DNA from: Methanomassiliicoccales archaeon
GTDB taxonomy: Archaea > Thermoplasmatota > Thermoplasmata > Methanomassiliicoccales > UBA472
DNA: 40,895 nt
Assembly (NCBI GenBank): GCA_036504055.1
Contig: DASXVU010000019.1
Location: 1-40,895 of the forward strand
Direction: 5' to 3'
A model generated the notes under the pieces. That model did not search any database. It was not told where the DNA came from and was given only the letters and a program-made list of their open reading frames with translations. This document shows positions 15,391 to 23,738 of the stretch, piece by piece (the stretch's first letter is position 1; every line of letters starts with the position of its first letter). The position numbers and the translations under genes were made by a program.

Positions 15391-15887
15391 TGGAGAACAT
15401 GAGGGTGAGATCCCCATGGATACTGCATTTCGACACTGGCAGCTGCAACGGATGTGACCTCGAGGTCTGGGCCCTACTGACCCCGAAATACGATGTGGAA
15501 AGGTTCGGCATGGTCAACAAGGCTAACCCAAAGCATGCGGACATTCTGTTGCTGACCGGACCGGTCACAAAGAAGTCGGAGGATCGGCTCATGACCCTGT
15601 ACAATCAGACCCCAGGACCTAAGGTCGTGGTGGCATGCGGTAATTGTGCCACGAACGGAGTACCGTTCTTCGACTGCTACAACGTGGAAGGGGGCATAGA
15701 CCGGGTGATCCCGGTCGACGTCTATGTTCCTGGATGCGCCTGCCGTCCCGAGGCGATCATCGACGGCGTGGTGCTGGCCATATCCAAATGGAAGGAGAAG
15801 GTGGCTGCCGAAGTGCCCATATCGGCATCGGAGGCAGGGCCGAAAGAGGAGCAGGAGACGGTCGAAGCTCCGGAGGCGAAGCCATGA
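15381..15887 (+). CDS. echC: Ech hydrogenase small subunit EchC (NuoB-like)
   Basis: A 168-residue protein. The four ligands of the proximal 4Fe-4S cluster are visible in the order expected for group 4 NiFe hydrogenases: the SCNGCD pair near residue 20, ACGNC near 86, and PGCACRPEA near 121. The core ends at about residue 145; the remaining 23 residues form an acidic, Ala/Glu/Pro-rich tail not needed for the fold. The listed start is ATG 15381; ATG 15390 is an alternative. The stop overlaps the echD start by 4 bp (ATGA). Confidence 0.93.
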   Translation: MALMENMRVRSPWILHFDTGSCNGCDLEVWALLTPKYDVERFGMVNKANPKHADILLLTGPVTKKSEDRLMTLYNQTPGPKVVVACGNCATNGVPFFDCYNVEGGIDRVIPVDVYVPGCACRPEAIIDGVVLAISKWKEKVAAEVPISASEAGPKEEQETVEAPEAKP

Positions 15888-16330
15888 ACGACGAACCAAC
15901 CCACAAGGAAGCGAAACCGGTCAATGATATCAAGTCCAAGATAGACCGGATGGACTTGAAGTACCCCAAACCGAGGTTGATCACCATCATCGCCATCGAC
16001 AATGCTGACGGGACCTTCGAATTGATCTATGGGTTTCATTACAACAACCAGTATACCGATGTCCGTTACACTGTCAAGGCCGATGACGAACTTGAAAGCC
16101 TCTCGTCATACTATGCCGGCGCGGTGAACATGGAACGGGAGATAGTGGACATGATGGGACTGCATTTCAAGGGGATAGAAGGAGGCTTGCTGCTGACGCC
16201 GGAAAAGGGCATAGTCACGCCTCTCAGGAAACCGCTCAAGCCGGCCGTAACGGCCCCGCCAGCGAGCGCCGCTGCAGTGTCAACGGCAACACCGGCACCA
16301 CAGGCTGAACCAAAAGAGGTGAAACTTTGA
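15884..16330 (+). CDS. echD: Ech hydrogenase subunit EchD (NuoC-like)
   Basis: A 148-residue protein from ATG 15884. Residues 35-115 match the small NuoC-like subunit: TFELIYGFHYNN, then DELESLSSYYAGAVNMEREIVDMMGLHF, where the last part is the family's most conserved stretch. The last 35 residues are a Pro/Ala/Val/Thr-rich low-complexity tail. The longer open frame upstream runs through echC and is not used. The stop overlaps the TTG start of echE. Confidence 0.9.
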   Translation: MNDEPTHKEAKPVNDIKSKIDRMDLKYPKPRLITIIAIDNADGTFELIYGFHYNNQYTDVRYTVKADDELESLSSYYAGAVNMEREIVDMMGLHFKGIEGGLLLTPEKGIVTPLRKPLKPAVTAPPASAAAVSTATPAPQAEPKEVKL

Positions 16331-17409
16331 GCCGCACCAGCGTGATACCGTTCGGTCCTCAGCATTCCAGTTTCCTGGAACCGATGAACCTCAAGCTCGT
16401 CCTGGAAGAGGAGAAGGTGGTAGGGGCCACCATAAACATCGGCTATAACCACCGGGGCATGGAACATGCCATGGCCCAGGATTACAAACGAACGGTCTTC
16501 CTGTGCGAGCGTGTCTGCGGGATCTGCTCCTTCCATCATTCCTCGGCATATGTCCAGGCGATGGAGAACGTATACAACATAAAGGTCAGCGACCGGGCCA
16601 ATCTGGTCCGCACCATCATGATGGAATGCCAAAGGCTGACCTCTCACCTGCTGGCCCTAGGCCACACGGCAGAAGCGTTGGGCTATGAGAACCTGTTCAT
16701 GCAGTTCTTCCGGGAAAGGGAGGACATCATGATGCTGGTGAACCGGGTCTCGGGGAACCGGGTCCACTACAGCATGAATGCGATAGGTGGATTGAGGAAG
16801 GACGTGACCTATGAGCAGCTCAGGGACATCGAGAAGACCATGGACATCATGGAGCCTAAGTTCCTGGAGCTGCAGAAGGTGATCCGCAGGGACAGCACTT
16901 TCCGTAAAAGGACCAGGGGGGTTGGCGTCCTCAAGAAATCAGATGCGGAGGACTACTGCGTGGTGGGGCCGGTGGGGCGCGGAAGCGGCATGCCCCATGA
17001 CATCCGTCTGACCGGATTCGCCGGGTACGGAGTGGACGGAATGAAGTTTCAGCCGGTCTTTTATGAGGAGGGCGATGTGTATGCGCGCAACATGGTCCGC
17101 ATGGACGAGGTCATCCAGTCCGTCGACCTGATCCGTCAGGCCTTGAACCTGATCAGGGACGAACCGTTCCTTACGCCGGTCAAAGGGAACCCGACCGGGG
17201 AAGGGGTGGGCAGAGTGGAAGCGCCCAGAGGGGAGCTTTTCTATTTCGTCAAGGCCAAGGGAGAGGTGAGGCTCGACCGGATCAAGCTCCGTACACCGGC
17301 CTTCATGAACATACCAGCCATCGCCGCGATGATAGGCGGGGCACAGCTGGCGGACGTGGCGCCGATAGCGGTGTCGGTCGATCCATGCATATGCTGCTGT
17401 GACAGGTGA
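16327..17409 (+). CDS. echE: Ech hydrogenase large (NiFe) subunit EchE
   Basis: A 360-residue catalytic subunit. Both NiFe-binding motifs are intact: the first at RVCGICSFHH (Cys64 and Cys67), the second at the extreme C-terminus, Asp352-Pro-Cys354-x2-Cys357-x2-Arg360. The protein ends exactly at that arginine, so there is no C-terminal propeptide for a maturation protease to remove, as noted for some group 4 hydrogenases. All ligands being present argues for a true hydrogenase and not a complex-I-like NuoD. It starts at TTG 16327 inside the echD stop. HypA-F maturation genes are not in the window. Confidence 0.95.
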   Translation: MSRTSVIPFGPQHSSFLEPMNLKLVLEEEKVVGATINIGYNHRGMEHAMAQDYKRTVFLCERVCGICSFHHSSAYVQAMENVYNIKVSDRANLVRTIMMECQRLTSHLLALGHTAEALGYENLFMQFFREREDIMMLVNRVSGNRVHYSMNAIGGLRKDVTYEQLRDIEKTMDIMEPKFLELQKVIRRDSTFRKRTRGVGVLKKSDAEDYCVVGPVGRGSGMPHDIRLTGFAGYGVDGMKFQPVFYEEGDVYARNMVRMDEVIQSVDLIRQALNLIRDEPFLTPVKGNPTGEGVGRVEAPRGELFYFVKAKGEVRLDRIKLRTPAFMNIPAIAAMIGGAQLADVAPIAVSVDPCICCCDR

Positions 17410-17414
17410 TCCAT

Positions 17415-17885
17415 ATGTCGATGTTGAAGAGCACCCTGAAGAATCTGTTCTCCCGACCGGTCACCGTCCTCTATCCCACCGAAAAGGCGGACATCCCCGA
17501 TACCAACCGGGGCCGGGTGGTGTGGGAAATGAAGAAATGCATCTGGTGCCGCCTGTGCGAGAAGAACTGCCCCACGATGGCGATCACCACCGACAAGGCT
17601 CTCAAAACCCAGACCATAGTGCGGGCCCGGTGCATCGCCTGCAACACCTGTGTGGAAGTCTGCCCGACGAACACCATCTCCATGGAGCCTAAGTACTCCG
17701 AGGCGGTGTACCTACGGGAAACGCACGTCTATGATCTGGCCCTGAAACCGTTCGAGTACCGGGTCATACAGACGCTTCCGAGCGAGAGGGTGATACTGAG
17801 GAAGAGGCCGGGCGAACCTGAGGTCGCGGAAGAGGCTTCCCCTCCTCCTTCCGAGAAACCGGTCCAAGGTTCCGGCTCGACCTAG
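17415..17885 (+). CDS. echF: Ech hydrogenase ferredoxin subunit EchF (2x4Fe-4S)
   Basis: About 156 residues from ATG 17415, preceded by GGTGAT; an in-frame GTG at 17406 would add three residues and overlap echE by 4 bp. Two 4Fe-4S motifs are visible, CIWCRLCEKNCP and CIACNTCVEVCP, each of the CxxCxxCxxxCP type. This subunit takes electrons from reduced ferredoxin and passes them to EchC. The C-terminal 30 residues or so are a Pro/Ser/Glu-rich tail. The start lies 6 bp after the echE stop. Confidence 0.93.
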   Translation: MSMLKSTLKNLFSRPVTVLYPTEKADIPDTNRGRVVWEMKKCIWCRLCEKNCPTMAITTDKALKTQTIVRARCIACNTCVEVCPTNTISMEPKYSEAVYLRETHVYDLALKPFEYRVIQTLPSERVILRKRPGEPEVAEEASPPPSEKPVQGSGST

Positions 17886-17893
17886 GTGCTTCG

Positions 17894-18241
17894 ATGGCGA
17901 TCACATTCACACCACTGACGGATATCACGAACTACCTCACCCTGATCTTCAGCGCAATCGGCGTGGTGATAGTGGCGATCGGTGGGTTCTGGGCGGCCGG
18001 CAGGCTGCTCAACAACGCCCTGCGAAAAAGGTCCATGGACTACACCGCTGTCAAGCGTGATTTCACTCAACTGATCGTGCTGGGCCTGGACTTCTTCATC
18101 GCCGGGGACATCCTGACCTCGTTCGTGGCCCCGACCTTCAATGACCTGATCCTGCTGGCCGTGGTGGTTGGGATCAGGACGGTGTTGAGCGTTTTCCTGG
18201 CATGGGAAGTAAGGACCGCTTCCAAGGGAGAGGCCGTCTGA
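17894..18241 (+). CDS. DUF1622 small membrane protein, last gene of the ech operon
   Basis: A 115-residue protein with three membrane segments, at about residues 14-37, 60-80 and 86-106. The middle has a basic cytoplasmic stretch (LRKRSMDYTAVKRDF), and the last helix starts with GIRTVLSVFLAWE, a pattern typical of DUF1622 (PF07784). The family has no established function. It starts 8 bp after echF with AGGTG at a good distance, so it is almost certainly co-transcribed with the hydrogenase. It could be an assembly or accessory subunit, or simply a passenger; the spacing favours a functional link. Confidence 0.83.
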   Translation: MAITFTPLTDITNYLTLIFSAIGVVIVAIGGFWAAGRLLNNALRKRSMDYTAVKRDFTQLIVLGLDFFIAGDILTSFVAPTFNDLILLAVVVGIRTVLSVFLAWEVRTASKGEAV

Positions 18242-18259
18242 TGGCCTGGATGGTGCCGG

Positions 18260-18988
18260 TCAGAACGTTCTGATCCGTCCGAGATCGCGGATAGTGCCTA
18301 GAGCAAGCAGACCTATCTCTGTGCAGGCATAGACCTTAGCATCCTCGATGTCAGCCTCCTCCAGGACCGGGGACATCGTATCGGCGCGACCCAAGTTCGT
18401 GAAGTCTGTGCCGGCCGCCAACGGCGAGAATGCCGGCAGCACCAATATCTGCTCATCACTGAAATGGAGGAAGCAGGGGAGCTTCAGGAACGCCCCGACC
18501 CGGTCGAATATGCGCACCGATGGATGTTCATGCCCTATGACCAGGGGCCGATGCGTGCTTTGTGCATGCCCATGCATGAAGGCGATCCCATCGATCTCGA
18601 AGCTGTCGGCCACCTCGATCCCAAGCCTTTGGGAGATGTTCGCCAAATAGTTGTCATGGTTCCCTTTCGCCACCTTGACCGTGGCGGTGTCCCTCAGCAT
18701 CGAAAGTATGTCCCGGACATCCTTCCATTCCTGGTCCAGATTGCCGGAGAACTCGTGCTTCAGATCTCCCAATATCAGGACGGTGTCGGGATCATATCGG
18801 TCCATGATGCGGATCAAGGATTCCTTCATGGTGGCGGACTGGATCCTCGGAAGATGCACTCCGGTCTGTTCCAGCGCCGCCTCCAGACCGATATGCAGAT
18901 CGGCCATTGCCAGGGTTCCCCGTTCCTCCATCCAAAGACAGAGGTCGTTGGTGACCTTGACCCCGGGAAAAATCTGGACGTTGAACAT
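18260..18988 (-). CDS. Archaeal calcineurin-like metallophosphoesterase (COG1407, SbcD-related)
   Basis: 242 residues from ATG 18988, chosen because GGGGTG lies 5 bases upstream; a GTG at 19006 is also in frame. All metallophosphoesterase motifs appear in order: DLHIG near residue 30, GDLKHEF near 75, GNHDN near 110, HGH near 140 and GHEHP near 155. This archaeal subgroup is often annotated as SbcD-related or DNA-repair-exonuclease-like; substrate is unproven. It is convergent with the ech operon end (18 bp apart) and divergent from the two nuclease genes that follow, which suggests but does not prove a DNA or RNA processing role. Confidence 0.87.
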   Translation of the reverse strand: MFNVQIFPGVKVTNDLCLWMEERGTLAMADLHIGLEAALEQTGVHLPRIQSATMKESLIRIMDRYDPDTVLILGDLKHEFSGNLDQEWKDVRDILSMLRDTATVKVAKGNHDNYLANISQRLGIEVADSFEIDGIAFMHGHAQSTHRPLVIGHEHPSVRIFDRVGAFLKLPCFLHFSDEQILVLPAFSPLAAGTDFTNLGRADTMSPVLEEADIEDAKVYACTEIGLLALGTIRDLGRIRTF

Positions 18989-19132
18989 CGGCACCCCTTT
19001 TGGCACGGAACGAACGAACGTTCAGGACTTGAACCTTTTGAACATCGAAGGACCGGTTCCGGTTCGATCGGATCGGTCATTTTCGTGTGACCTATCGAAA
19101 ACGATTTGACTAGGCAGAGCGTCCGCCAAGAT

Positions 19133-19915
19133 ATGATACGCCGTTCCTTTGTGTTCCTGCCTAGCGTCGGCAAGACCACCGAAAGGCGGATATGGAGCAG
19201 GGGCGCGACTACCTGGAGCGAGTTCCTTTCGGCGAGCACGATACCGGGTTTCTCCCGGAAAAGGAAAGAGGACCTTGACATCCGCCTCAACGAGGCTGAG
19301 GATTTCCTCAACCAGGAACGCGCTGAGTATTTTTGCGGCCTGCTGCCCTCAACGGAACAATGGCGCCTCTTCGATGAGCTGAAGCAGGGCGCCGCCTACC
19401 TGGACATAGAGTCGGATGGGATCGGACCGGGGCATGTGGTGACCATGGTGGGCATTCTCCGCAACGGCAAGATGACCACCCTGGTTCGAGGGCAAGGCCT
19501 CGATCAGACAGCGATCAAGGATGCGCTTGACGGGGTGAAGATGCTGGTCACTTTCAACGGCAGCTCTTTCGATCTGCCGATGATCGAACATGAATTCCCC
19601 TTCAGCGTCCCCCGGGTGCCTCATTACGACCTGCGCCACGTCTGCCCGAAAGCGGGTTACCACGGCGGCCTGAAATCGGTGGAACAGCAGATCGGGATAT
19701 CCAGACCGCAGGAGGTGGAGTATGTCACCGGAGAACAGGCGGTGTATCTGTGGCATCTCTGGAGCAGGAAAGGCAATCAGAATGCCCTGAACCTGCTTAC
19801 CAGGTACAACGCCGAGGATGTCAAGAACATGGAACCTCTGGCCGACCTCGTGTACGACATCATGAAAGAGAAGATGATGAGGGACATCAATGCCGGATAC
19901 GAACGAAGAACATAG
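19133..19915 (+). CDS. RNase H-like 3'-5' exonuclease domain protein (YprB type)
   Basis: About 260 residues from ATG 19133; a TTG start at 19106 would add nine residues. The DEDD-type nuclease motifs are present: YLDIESDG (Asp and Glu), LVTFNGSSFDLPMIE (Asp), and YNAEDVKNM (Asp). This matches the RNase_H_2/YprB family (PF13482), predicted exonucleases on single-stranded nucleic acid. The first 85 residues are charged and unlike the domain. Its end overlaps the start of the DHH-family nuclease by 26 bp, implying coupled translation and a shared DNA repair or RNA decay task. Confidence 0.82.
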   Translation: MIRRSFVFLPSVGKTTERRIWSRGATTWSEFLSASTIPGFSRKRKEDLDIRLNEAEDFLNQERAEYFCGLLPSTEQWRLFDELKQGAAYLDIESDGIGPGHVVTMVGILRNGKMTTLVRGQGLDQTAIKDALDGVKMLVTFNGSSFDLPMIEHEFPFSVPRVPHYDLRHVCPKAGYHGGLKSVEQQIGISRPQEVEYVTGEQAVYLWHLWSRKGNQNALNLLTRYNAEDVKNMEPLADLVYDIMKEKMMRDINAGYERRT

Positions 19916-21383
19916 AGACCTGGCAGGATTCGACGGTCAGGCCAAGGAGATCGCGGACTTCCTTCTCACCTGCAAGAAGGTCACGGTGGTGGGCCACATC
20001 GATGCGGACGGCATCACGGCGACCTCCATAGCGTTCAAGTCGCTGCAGGACCAGCGCATGGACGTCAAATACAATTTCATCAAGAAGATAGACGAGAACG
20101 AGATCAAGCGGATCAACAAGATCGATTCTGACGGGGTGCTGCTGGTGGACCTAGGCAGCGGCTACGCGTCAAGGCTCGAACATCCAGGACTTTGCATCGC
20201 CGATCATCACGAGGTGGATCCTGTCGGGCCATCGCGTTCAAGGAGGAAAGGACAGGTGAGCCTGCTGGACTTCGACAATGAGGGCAGCAGGCACCTGAAC
20301 CCGCATCTGTTCGGTTTCGACGGTTCAAAGGAACTGAGCGGGGCCGGGGCGGCGTACGCGATCGCCAAGGCCATGGACGGCAGGAACCGAAACCTGGCCC
20401 ACCTGGCCATAGTGGGAGCGGTGGGAGATTTTCAGGATTCATCGGAATGCCGGCTCATCGGGCTGAACCGCAGGATCCTGGAGGACGCGGAAACGGTCGG
20501 TTCGGTGCGGTCCGCGACGGACGTGCGCTATTTTGGCCGCGAGACCAGGCCGCTGGTGAACTTCCTCAGATACTCCTCGGACCCGAGGCTCCCCCGCCTC
20601 ACCAACGAAGAGGACATGTGCTACGAGTTCCTGAGGGAGCAGGGAATTCCGCTCAAAGAGGATGGCCACTGGAGATGCTGGGCAGACCTCAGGCAGGAAG
20701 AGAAGGATCGGATCGTAGCGGTCCTCAAGAAGATCCTGGCCGGATCCGATCAGGGACCAGAGGCGGCGTCACGCCTTATGGGGGAGGTATATTCCCTGGT
20801 CCGGGAAGAACCCAGGACGGTCATGCACGATGCCAAGGAGTTTGCCACCCTGCTCAACTCATGCGGCCGTTATGAAAAGGCACCCACCGGGCTGGAGGTG
20901 TGCATCAAAGGGCCACAGCTGAAGCGGGAGAAGATGAACGCCCTGCGCAACCTGCAGAACCACCGGGACAATCTGAAAGGCGCCATTGAGATGGTCAAGG
21001 GAAAGGACCGGGTCGTGCTTGGCTCGGTCCAGTATCTGAGGAACGGGGAAGGCTCCTTCTGCCTGCCGGTCGAGGACACCGTGGTGGGCATAGTGGCCGG
21101 CATGCTGCTCGGTTCTGGGGACATTCCTTGCGACCGCCCGCTGATAGCGTTCGCGCTGAGCGTAGACGAGAACAACGTCGAGATGACCAAGGTCTCCGCC
21201 CGGGGGACCAAGGAACTAGTGGAGAAAGGTCTGGACCTGTCCTCGGCGATGCGGCGCGCCTCCGAATCGGTGGGAGGCACCGGGGGCGGGCATAACATCG
21301 CCGCCGGCGCGACCATCCCCCAGGGAAGGGAGGACGATTTCCTGGCCGAGATCGACCGGATCATCGGCGCTCAGCTGGGCTGA
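19890..21383 (+). CDS. DHH-DHHA1 family single-strand exonuclease (archaeal RecJ-like)
   Basis: A 497-residue protein. The DHH phosphoesterase motifs are seen as HIDADG (36-41), LLVDLGSG (84-91) and ADHHE (104-108). The C-terminal DHHA1 domain ends with a glycine-rich nucleic-acid-binding motif GGTGGGHNIAAGATI. Archaea have several RecJ-like proteins; some (GAN) bind the GINS replication complex and others are RNA nucleases, and I cannot assign this one. It starts inside the upstream RNase H-like gene. Its 3' end overlaps that of the convergent argF by 13 bp. Confidence 0.85.
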   Translation: MPDTNEEHRDLAGFDGQAKEIADFLLTCKKVTVVGHIDADGITATSIAFKSLQDQRMDVKYNFIKKIDENEIKRINKIDSDGVLLVDLGSGYASRLEHPGLCIADHHEVDPVGPSRSRRKGQVSLLDFDNEGSRHLNPHLFGFDGSKELSGAGAAYAIAKAMDGRNRNLAHLAIVGAVGDFQDSSECRLIGLNRRILEDAETVGSVRSATDVRYFGRETRPLVNFLRYSSDPRLPRLTNEEDMCYEFLREQGIPLKEDGHWRCWADLRQEEKDRIVAVLKKILAGSDQGPEAASRLMGEVYSLVREEPRTVMHDAKEFATLLNSCGRYEKAPTGLEVCIKGPQLKREKMNALRNLQNHRDNLKGAIEMVKGKDRVVLGSVQYLRNGEGSFCLPVEDTVVGIVAGMLLGSGDIPCDRPLIAFALSVDENNVEMTKVSARGTKELVEKGLDLSSAMRRASESVGGTGGGHNIAAGATIPQGREDDFLAEIDRIIGAQLG

Positions 21384-22300
21384 CCGATCAAGGTCAGGAT
21401 TATCGCCTTCTGTGCATGCAGGCGGTTCTCCGCCTCGTCGAAGACGACGCTCCTCTCGCCATCGAACACTTCGGCGGTGATCTCCATGCCGCGGTGCGCG
21501 GGCATGCAATGCATGACGATGGAGTCGTCCTTGGTCAGCGAGACCAGGTCGGCATTGATCTGATAGGGTTTGAACACCCTCTCCCTCTGGGCCGCTTCGT
21601 CCTCCTCGCCCATGGATACCCAGACATCGGTGTAGAGCACGTCCGCATCCTTGACGGCGACCTTGGGGTCCTCAACCACTGATACGGTACGACCCTTCTC
21701 GCCGGCGATCTCCTTCGCCTTCCTGGTGAGTTCCTGGTTAGGCTGATATCCCTTCGGGCAGGCGGCCGCAAAATCCATGCCGGTCATCGCGGCGCCGAGC
21801 ATCAGGGAGTTACAGACATTATTGCCGTCGCCCACGTATGTGATCTTTAGACCGTCCAGCTTACCTTTCCGTTCCATGACGGTCTGCAGATCGGCAGTTA
21901 TCTGGCACGGGTGCTCGAGATCGTCGAGCGCATTGACCACTGGGACCCTGGAGTGCTCGGCAAGCTCCATCATGATCTCGTGCTTGAAGGCGCGGTACAT
22001 GATCACATCGACATAGCGGCTCAATACCTTGGCCGTGTCCGCCACGGTCTCCCCCCTTCCGAGCTGCATGTCCTTTGGATTCAGGAAAATGGCATGTCCG
22101 CCAAGCTGCGTCATGCCCGCTTCGAAAGAGACCCGGGTGCGTGTGCTCGCCTTCTCGAATATCATGGCCATTGTCATATTCTTGAGGGGCTCGGCGTTGC
22201 GATACTTCCCTTTCTTGAGCTGCGCTGCCAGTTCAAGGACGTCCTCCAGATCGTCCTTAAGGTCCATCATCGAGATGACGTCACGTTTCTTTACCACCAT
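21371..22300 (-). CDS. argF: Ornithine carbamoyltransferase
   Basis: 309 residues from ATG 22300, where similarity begins (VVKKRDVISMMDL); an open frame to 22477 has no family similarity. The carbamoyl phosphate motif STRTR is at 52-56, HPCQ at 130-133, and the ornithine-site HCMP at 264-267, followed by AHRG. It makes citrulline from carbamoyl phosphate and ornithine in arginine synthesis. The length is normal. The minus-strand upstream region has a TATA-like TTATAATAAT near 22365-22374 and a short inverted repeat in the leader. No other arginine gene is in the window. Confidence 0.95.
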   Translation of the reverse strand: MVVKKRDVISMMDLKDDLEDVLELAAQLKKGKYRNAEPLKNMTMAMIFEKASTRTRVSFEAGMTQLGGHAIFLNPKDMQLGRGETVADTAKVLSRYVDVIMYRAFKHEIMMELAEHSRVPVVNALDDLEHPCQITADLQTVMERKGKLDGLKITYVGDGNNVCNSLMLGAAMTGMDFAAACPKGYQPNQELTRKAKEIAGEKGRTVSVVEDPKVAVKDADVLYTDVWVSMGEEDEAAQRERVFKPYQINADLVSLTKDDSIVMHCMPAHRGMEITAEVFDGERSVVFDEAENRLHAQKAIILTLIGQPS

Positions 22301-22323
22301 TAGTATTACCTTCGAATCATCAT

Positions 22324-22339
22324 GGCCATTGGTATGGCC
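22324..22339. repeat. Inverted repeat in the argF leader
   Basis: GGCCAT (22324-22329) and ATGGCC (22334-22339) flank a TGGT spacer, 24-39 bases upstream of the argF ATG and just downstream of the predicted transcription start. It could be an operator for arginine control or a leader hairpin. The rest of the 154-bp gap to the next gene holds the argF promoter only. Confidence 0.3.
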
Positions 22340-22454
22340 GAGAGGTAGTGTCAATGCCAGGAAATTATTATAATAACTGACACCAGGGAGACAGAAGTCC
22401 TCGGTTGTGTCGTTTCGGAAACTAAACAGCCATTCCGGCCACTCGATGGACGGC

Positions 22455-23294
22455 CTAGGTAAATATCGTCCATCCATTGGGCAGGAACGAGAACAGGAAG
22501 AAGTTCAGGATCCCGTGGATCAGGGCGACGAAGACCAGGCTCCGGGTCTTCCAGAACAGTGATGCCAGTATCAATCCGACAAAGAACACGTAGATCATGT
22601 AGGGAATGCTGTGGTAAGGGGAGTGCATTATGGCGAATGTGGAGGCCGAAACGAGCATCGCCAATCCGGATCCCCAGTGACGTTCGATCCTGGCCTGAAG
22701 GAAGCCTCTGAAGATCAGCTCCTCTCCAAAACCGACGAACACCACCATGACCACCGCCAGAAGGGTCAGATTGTACAGGCTAATGTCCGGGATGAGCGAG
22801 ATGCGGCCTAGCACGATGTACTCGGTGTTCGCCAGAATGAGTCCGATTACGATCGCGGCCGGCACATACAGACTATTCCACTTGGATGCCTGTTCCATTC
22901 CACCCCTGTTGATGAACTCCCAGGTCCTGCGCGCCTGGACCGATAGGAACGCCTTGAAATCCCTGATTCCTCCGGCGTTCTTGGCGATCGTGTTGTAGGT
23001 CAGCCTCCACAGGATGTACCCAGCGAGAATGGTTGGGCCATACATGAAAGGCATCGAGTATAGCGTATAGGTGAAGAACGTCGGCATCCCGATGTTCAAT
23101 ACCCGGAGCAATGAAATGAGCATGACTGCCTGGAATATGTCCGAGTAGCGCTCTATAAAGATGGCCAACAGCACGCATACGAAGATGTTCAGGAGATGCA
23201 GCGAGAGAGTGGTGGAGGGGTCGCTGAAGAAGGAGAACGTCTCAGCTGAGACCAACAGAATGAATGGGATCAACACCGAGGCCTTATCCCGCAT
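22455..23294 (-). CDS. CPBP-family intramembrane glutamic protease (Abi/CAAX type)
   Basis: A 279-residue protein with about eight membrane segments. The CPBP motifs are all present: Glu191-Glu192-x3-Arg196 (GEELIFRGF), Phe220-x3-His224 (FAIMH) and His260-x3-Asn264 (HGILN). These form the active site of Rce1-like proteases. In archaea the substrates are unknown; members may process prenylated proteins or small peptides. The gene is transcribed alone toward argF. Confidence 0.87.
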   Translation of the reverse strand: MRDKASVLIPFILLVSAETFSFFSDPSTTLSLHLLNIFVCVLLAIFIERYSDIFQAVMLISLLRVLNIGMPTFFTYTLYSMPFMYGPTILAGYILWRLTYNTIAKNAGGIRDFKAFLSVQARRTWEFINRGGMEQASKWNSLYVPAAIVIGLILANTEYIVLGRISLIPDISLYNLTLLAVVMVVFVGFGEELIFRGFLQARIERHWGSGLAMLVSASTFAIMHSPYHSIPYMIYVFFVGLILASLFWKTRSLVFVALIHGILNFFLFSFLPNGWTIFT

Positions 23295-23657
23295 CCCCCT
23301 AGGATTCGAATGTCTTTATTAAACCGTTCGCTCGGTAGAATAAATATGTAGAAAAAATGGTCAATGGACCGAACAGCATATCTGTCATCAAAGGCCAGGA
23401 ACTGATCTCTTGGTCACGTGGGGAGTTGGAAAGCATCGGGAATCCATCCTTGGTTGGCGGAATCACGCCATTTCCGGCTCCTTGGAGCGGACAAGGATCG
23501 TGACCATCGACGAAGCACCATTGAATGAAGCGAACATACAAGGAAGGTTAATATGAGGGGTCTGAAAGGAAAAAATCTTCACCGTGCATTCGGTGTTCCC
23601 TTATGAATGAGACACGCAACATTTATTAATTGAAACGCGTTCCACAACTTCCAGCAT
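23295..23657. other. Gap with no secure gene; tRNA promoter at its right end
   Basis: This 363-bp stretch separates the CPBP gene from tRNA-His. A TATA-like AGAATAAATA lies at about 23337-23346. Short open frames exist in both plus frames behind it: ATG 23357 to a TGA near 23503 (48 residues) and TTG 23410 to TGA 23554-23556 (48 residues), and an 80-codon frame lies on the minus strand at 23299-23541. None has a recognised product, and third-position base use is weaker than in the neighbours. It may be a degraded gene. Confidence 0.5.
23621..23631 (+). promoter_or_regulatory. TATA box of tRNA-His
   Basis: ATTTATTAATT lies 27-37 bases upstream of the tRNA 5' end, with a purine-rich stretch before it. 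This is the usual archaeal stable-RNA promoter arrangement. Confidence 0.55.
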
Positions 23658-23731
23658 GGCCGCGTTGGGGTAGCCTGGCATCCTGTGGGACTGTGGATCC
23701 TTTGACCCGTGTTCAAATCACGGACGCGGCC
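23658..23731 (+). tRNA. tRNA-His (anticodon GTG)
   Basis: The acceptor stem GCCGCGT (23659-23665) pairs perfectly with ACGCGGC (23724-23730). The T-arm is CCGTG-TTCAAAT-CACGG. The anticodon loop CTGTGGA gives anticodon GTG. Position 73 is C (23731) and the base before position 1 is G (23658), so the histidine identity pair G-1:C73 is genomically encoded. No CCA is encoded and no intron is seen. The anticodon stem has four good pairs with a T-T mismatch at its outer end, and the variable loop is short. The gene ends 7 bp before the stop of the convergent DUF835 gene. Confidence 0.93.
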
Positions 23732-23738
23732 CTTCTTA

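Noticed and set aside
16327-17409. Complex-I (Fpo/Nuo-like) module in place of a hydrogenase
   Set aside because: EchE keeps both CxxC nickel motifs, and the six-gene order matches ech; complex I large subunits lack these cysteines.
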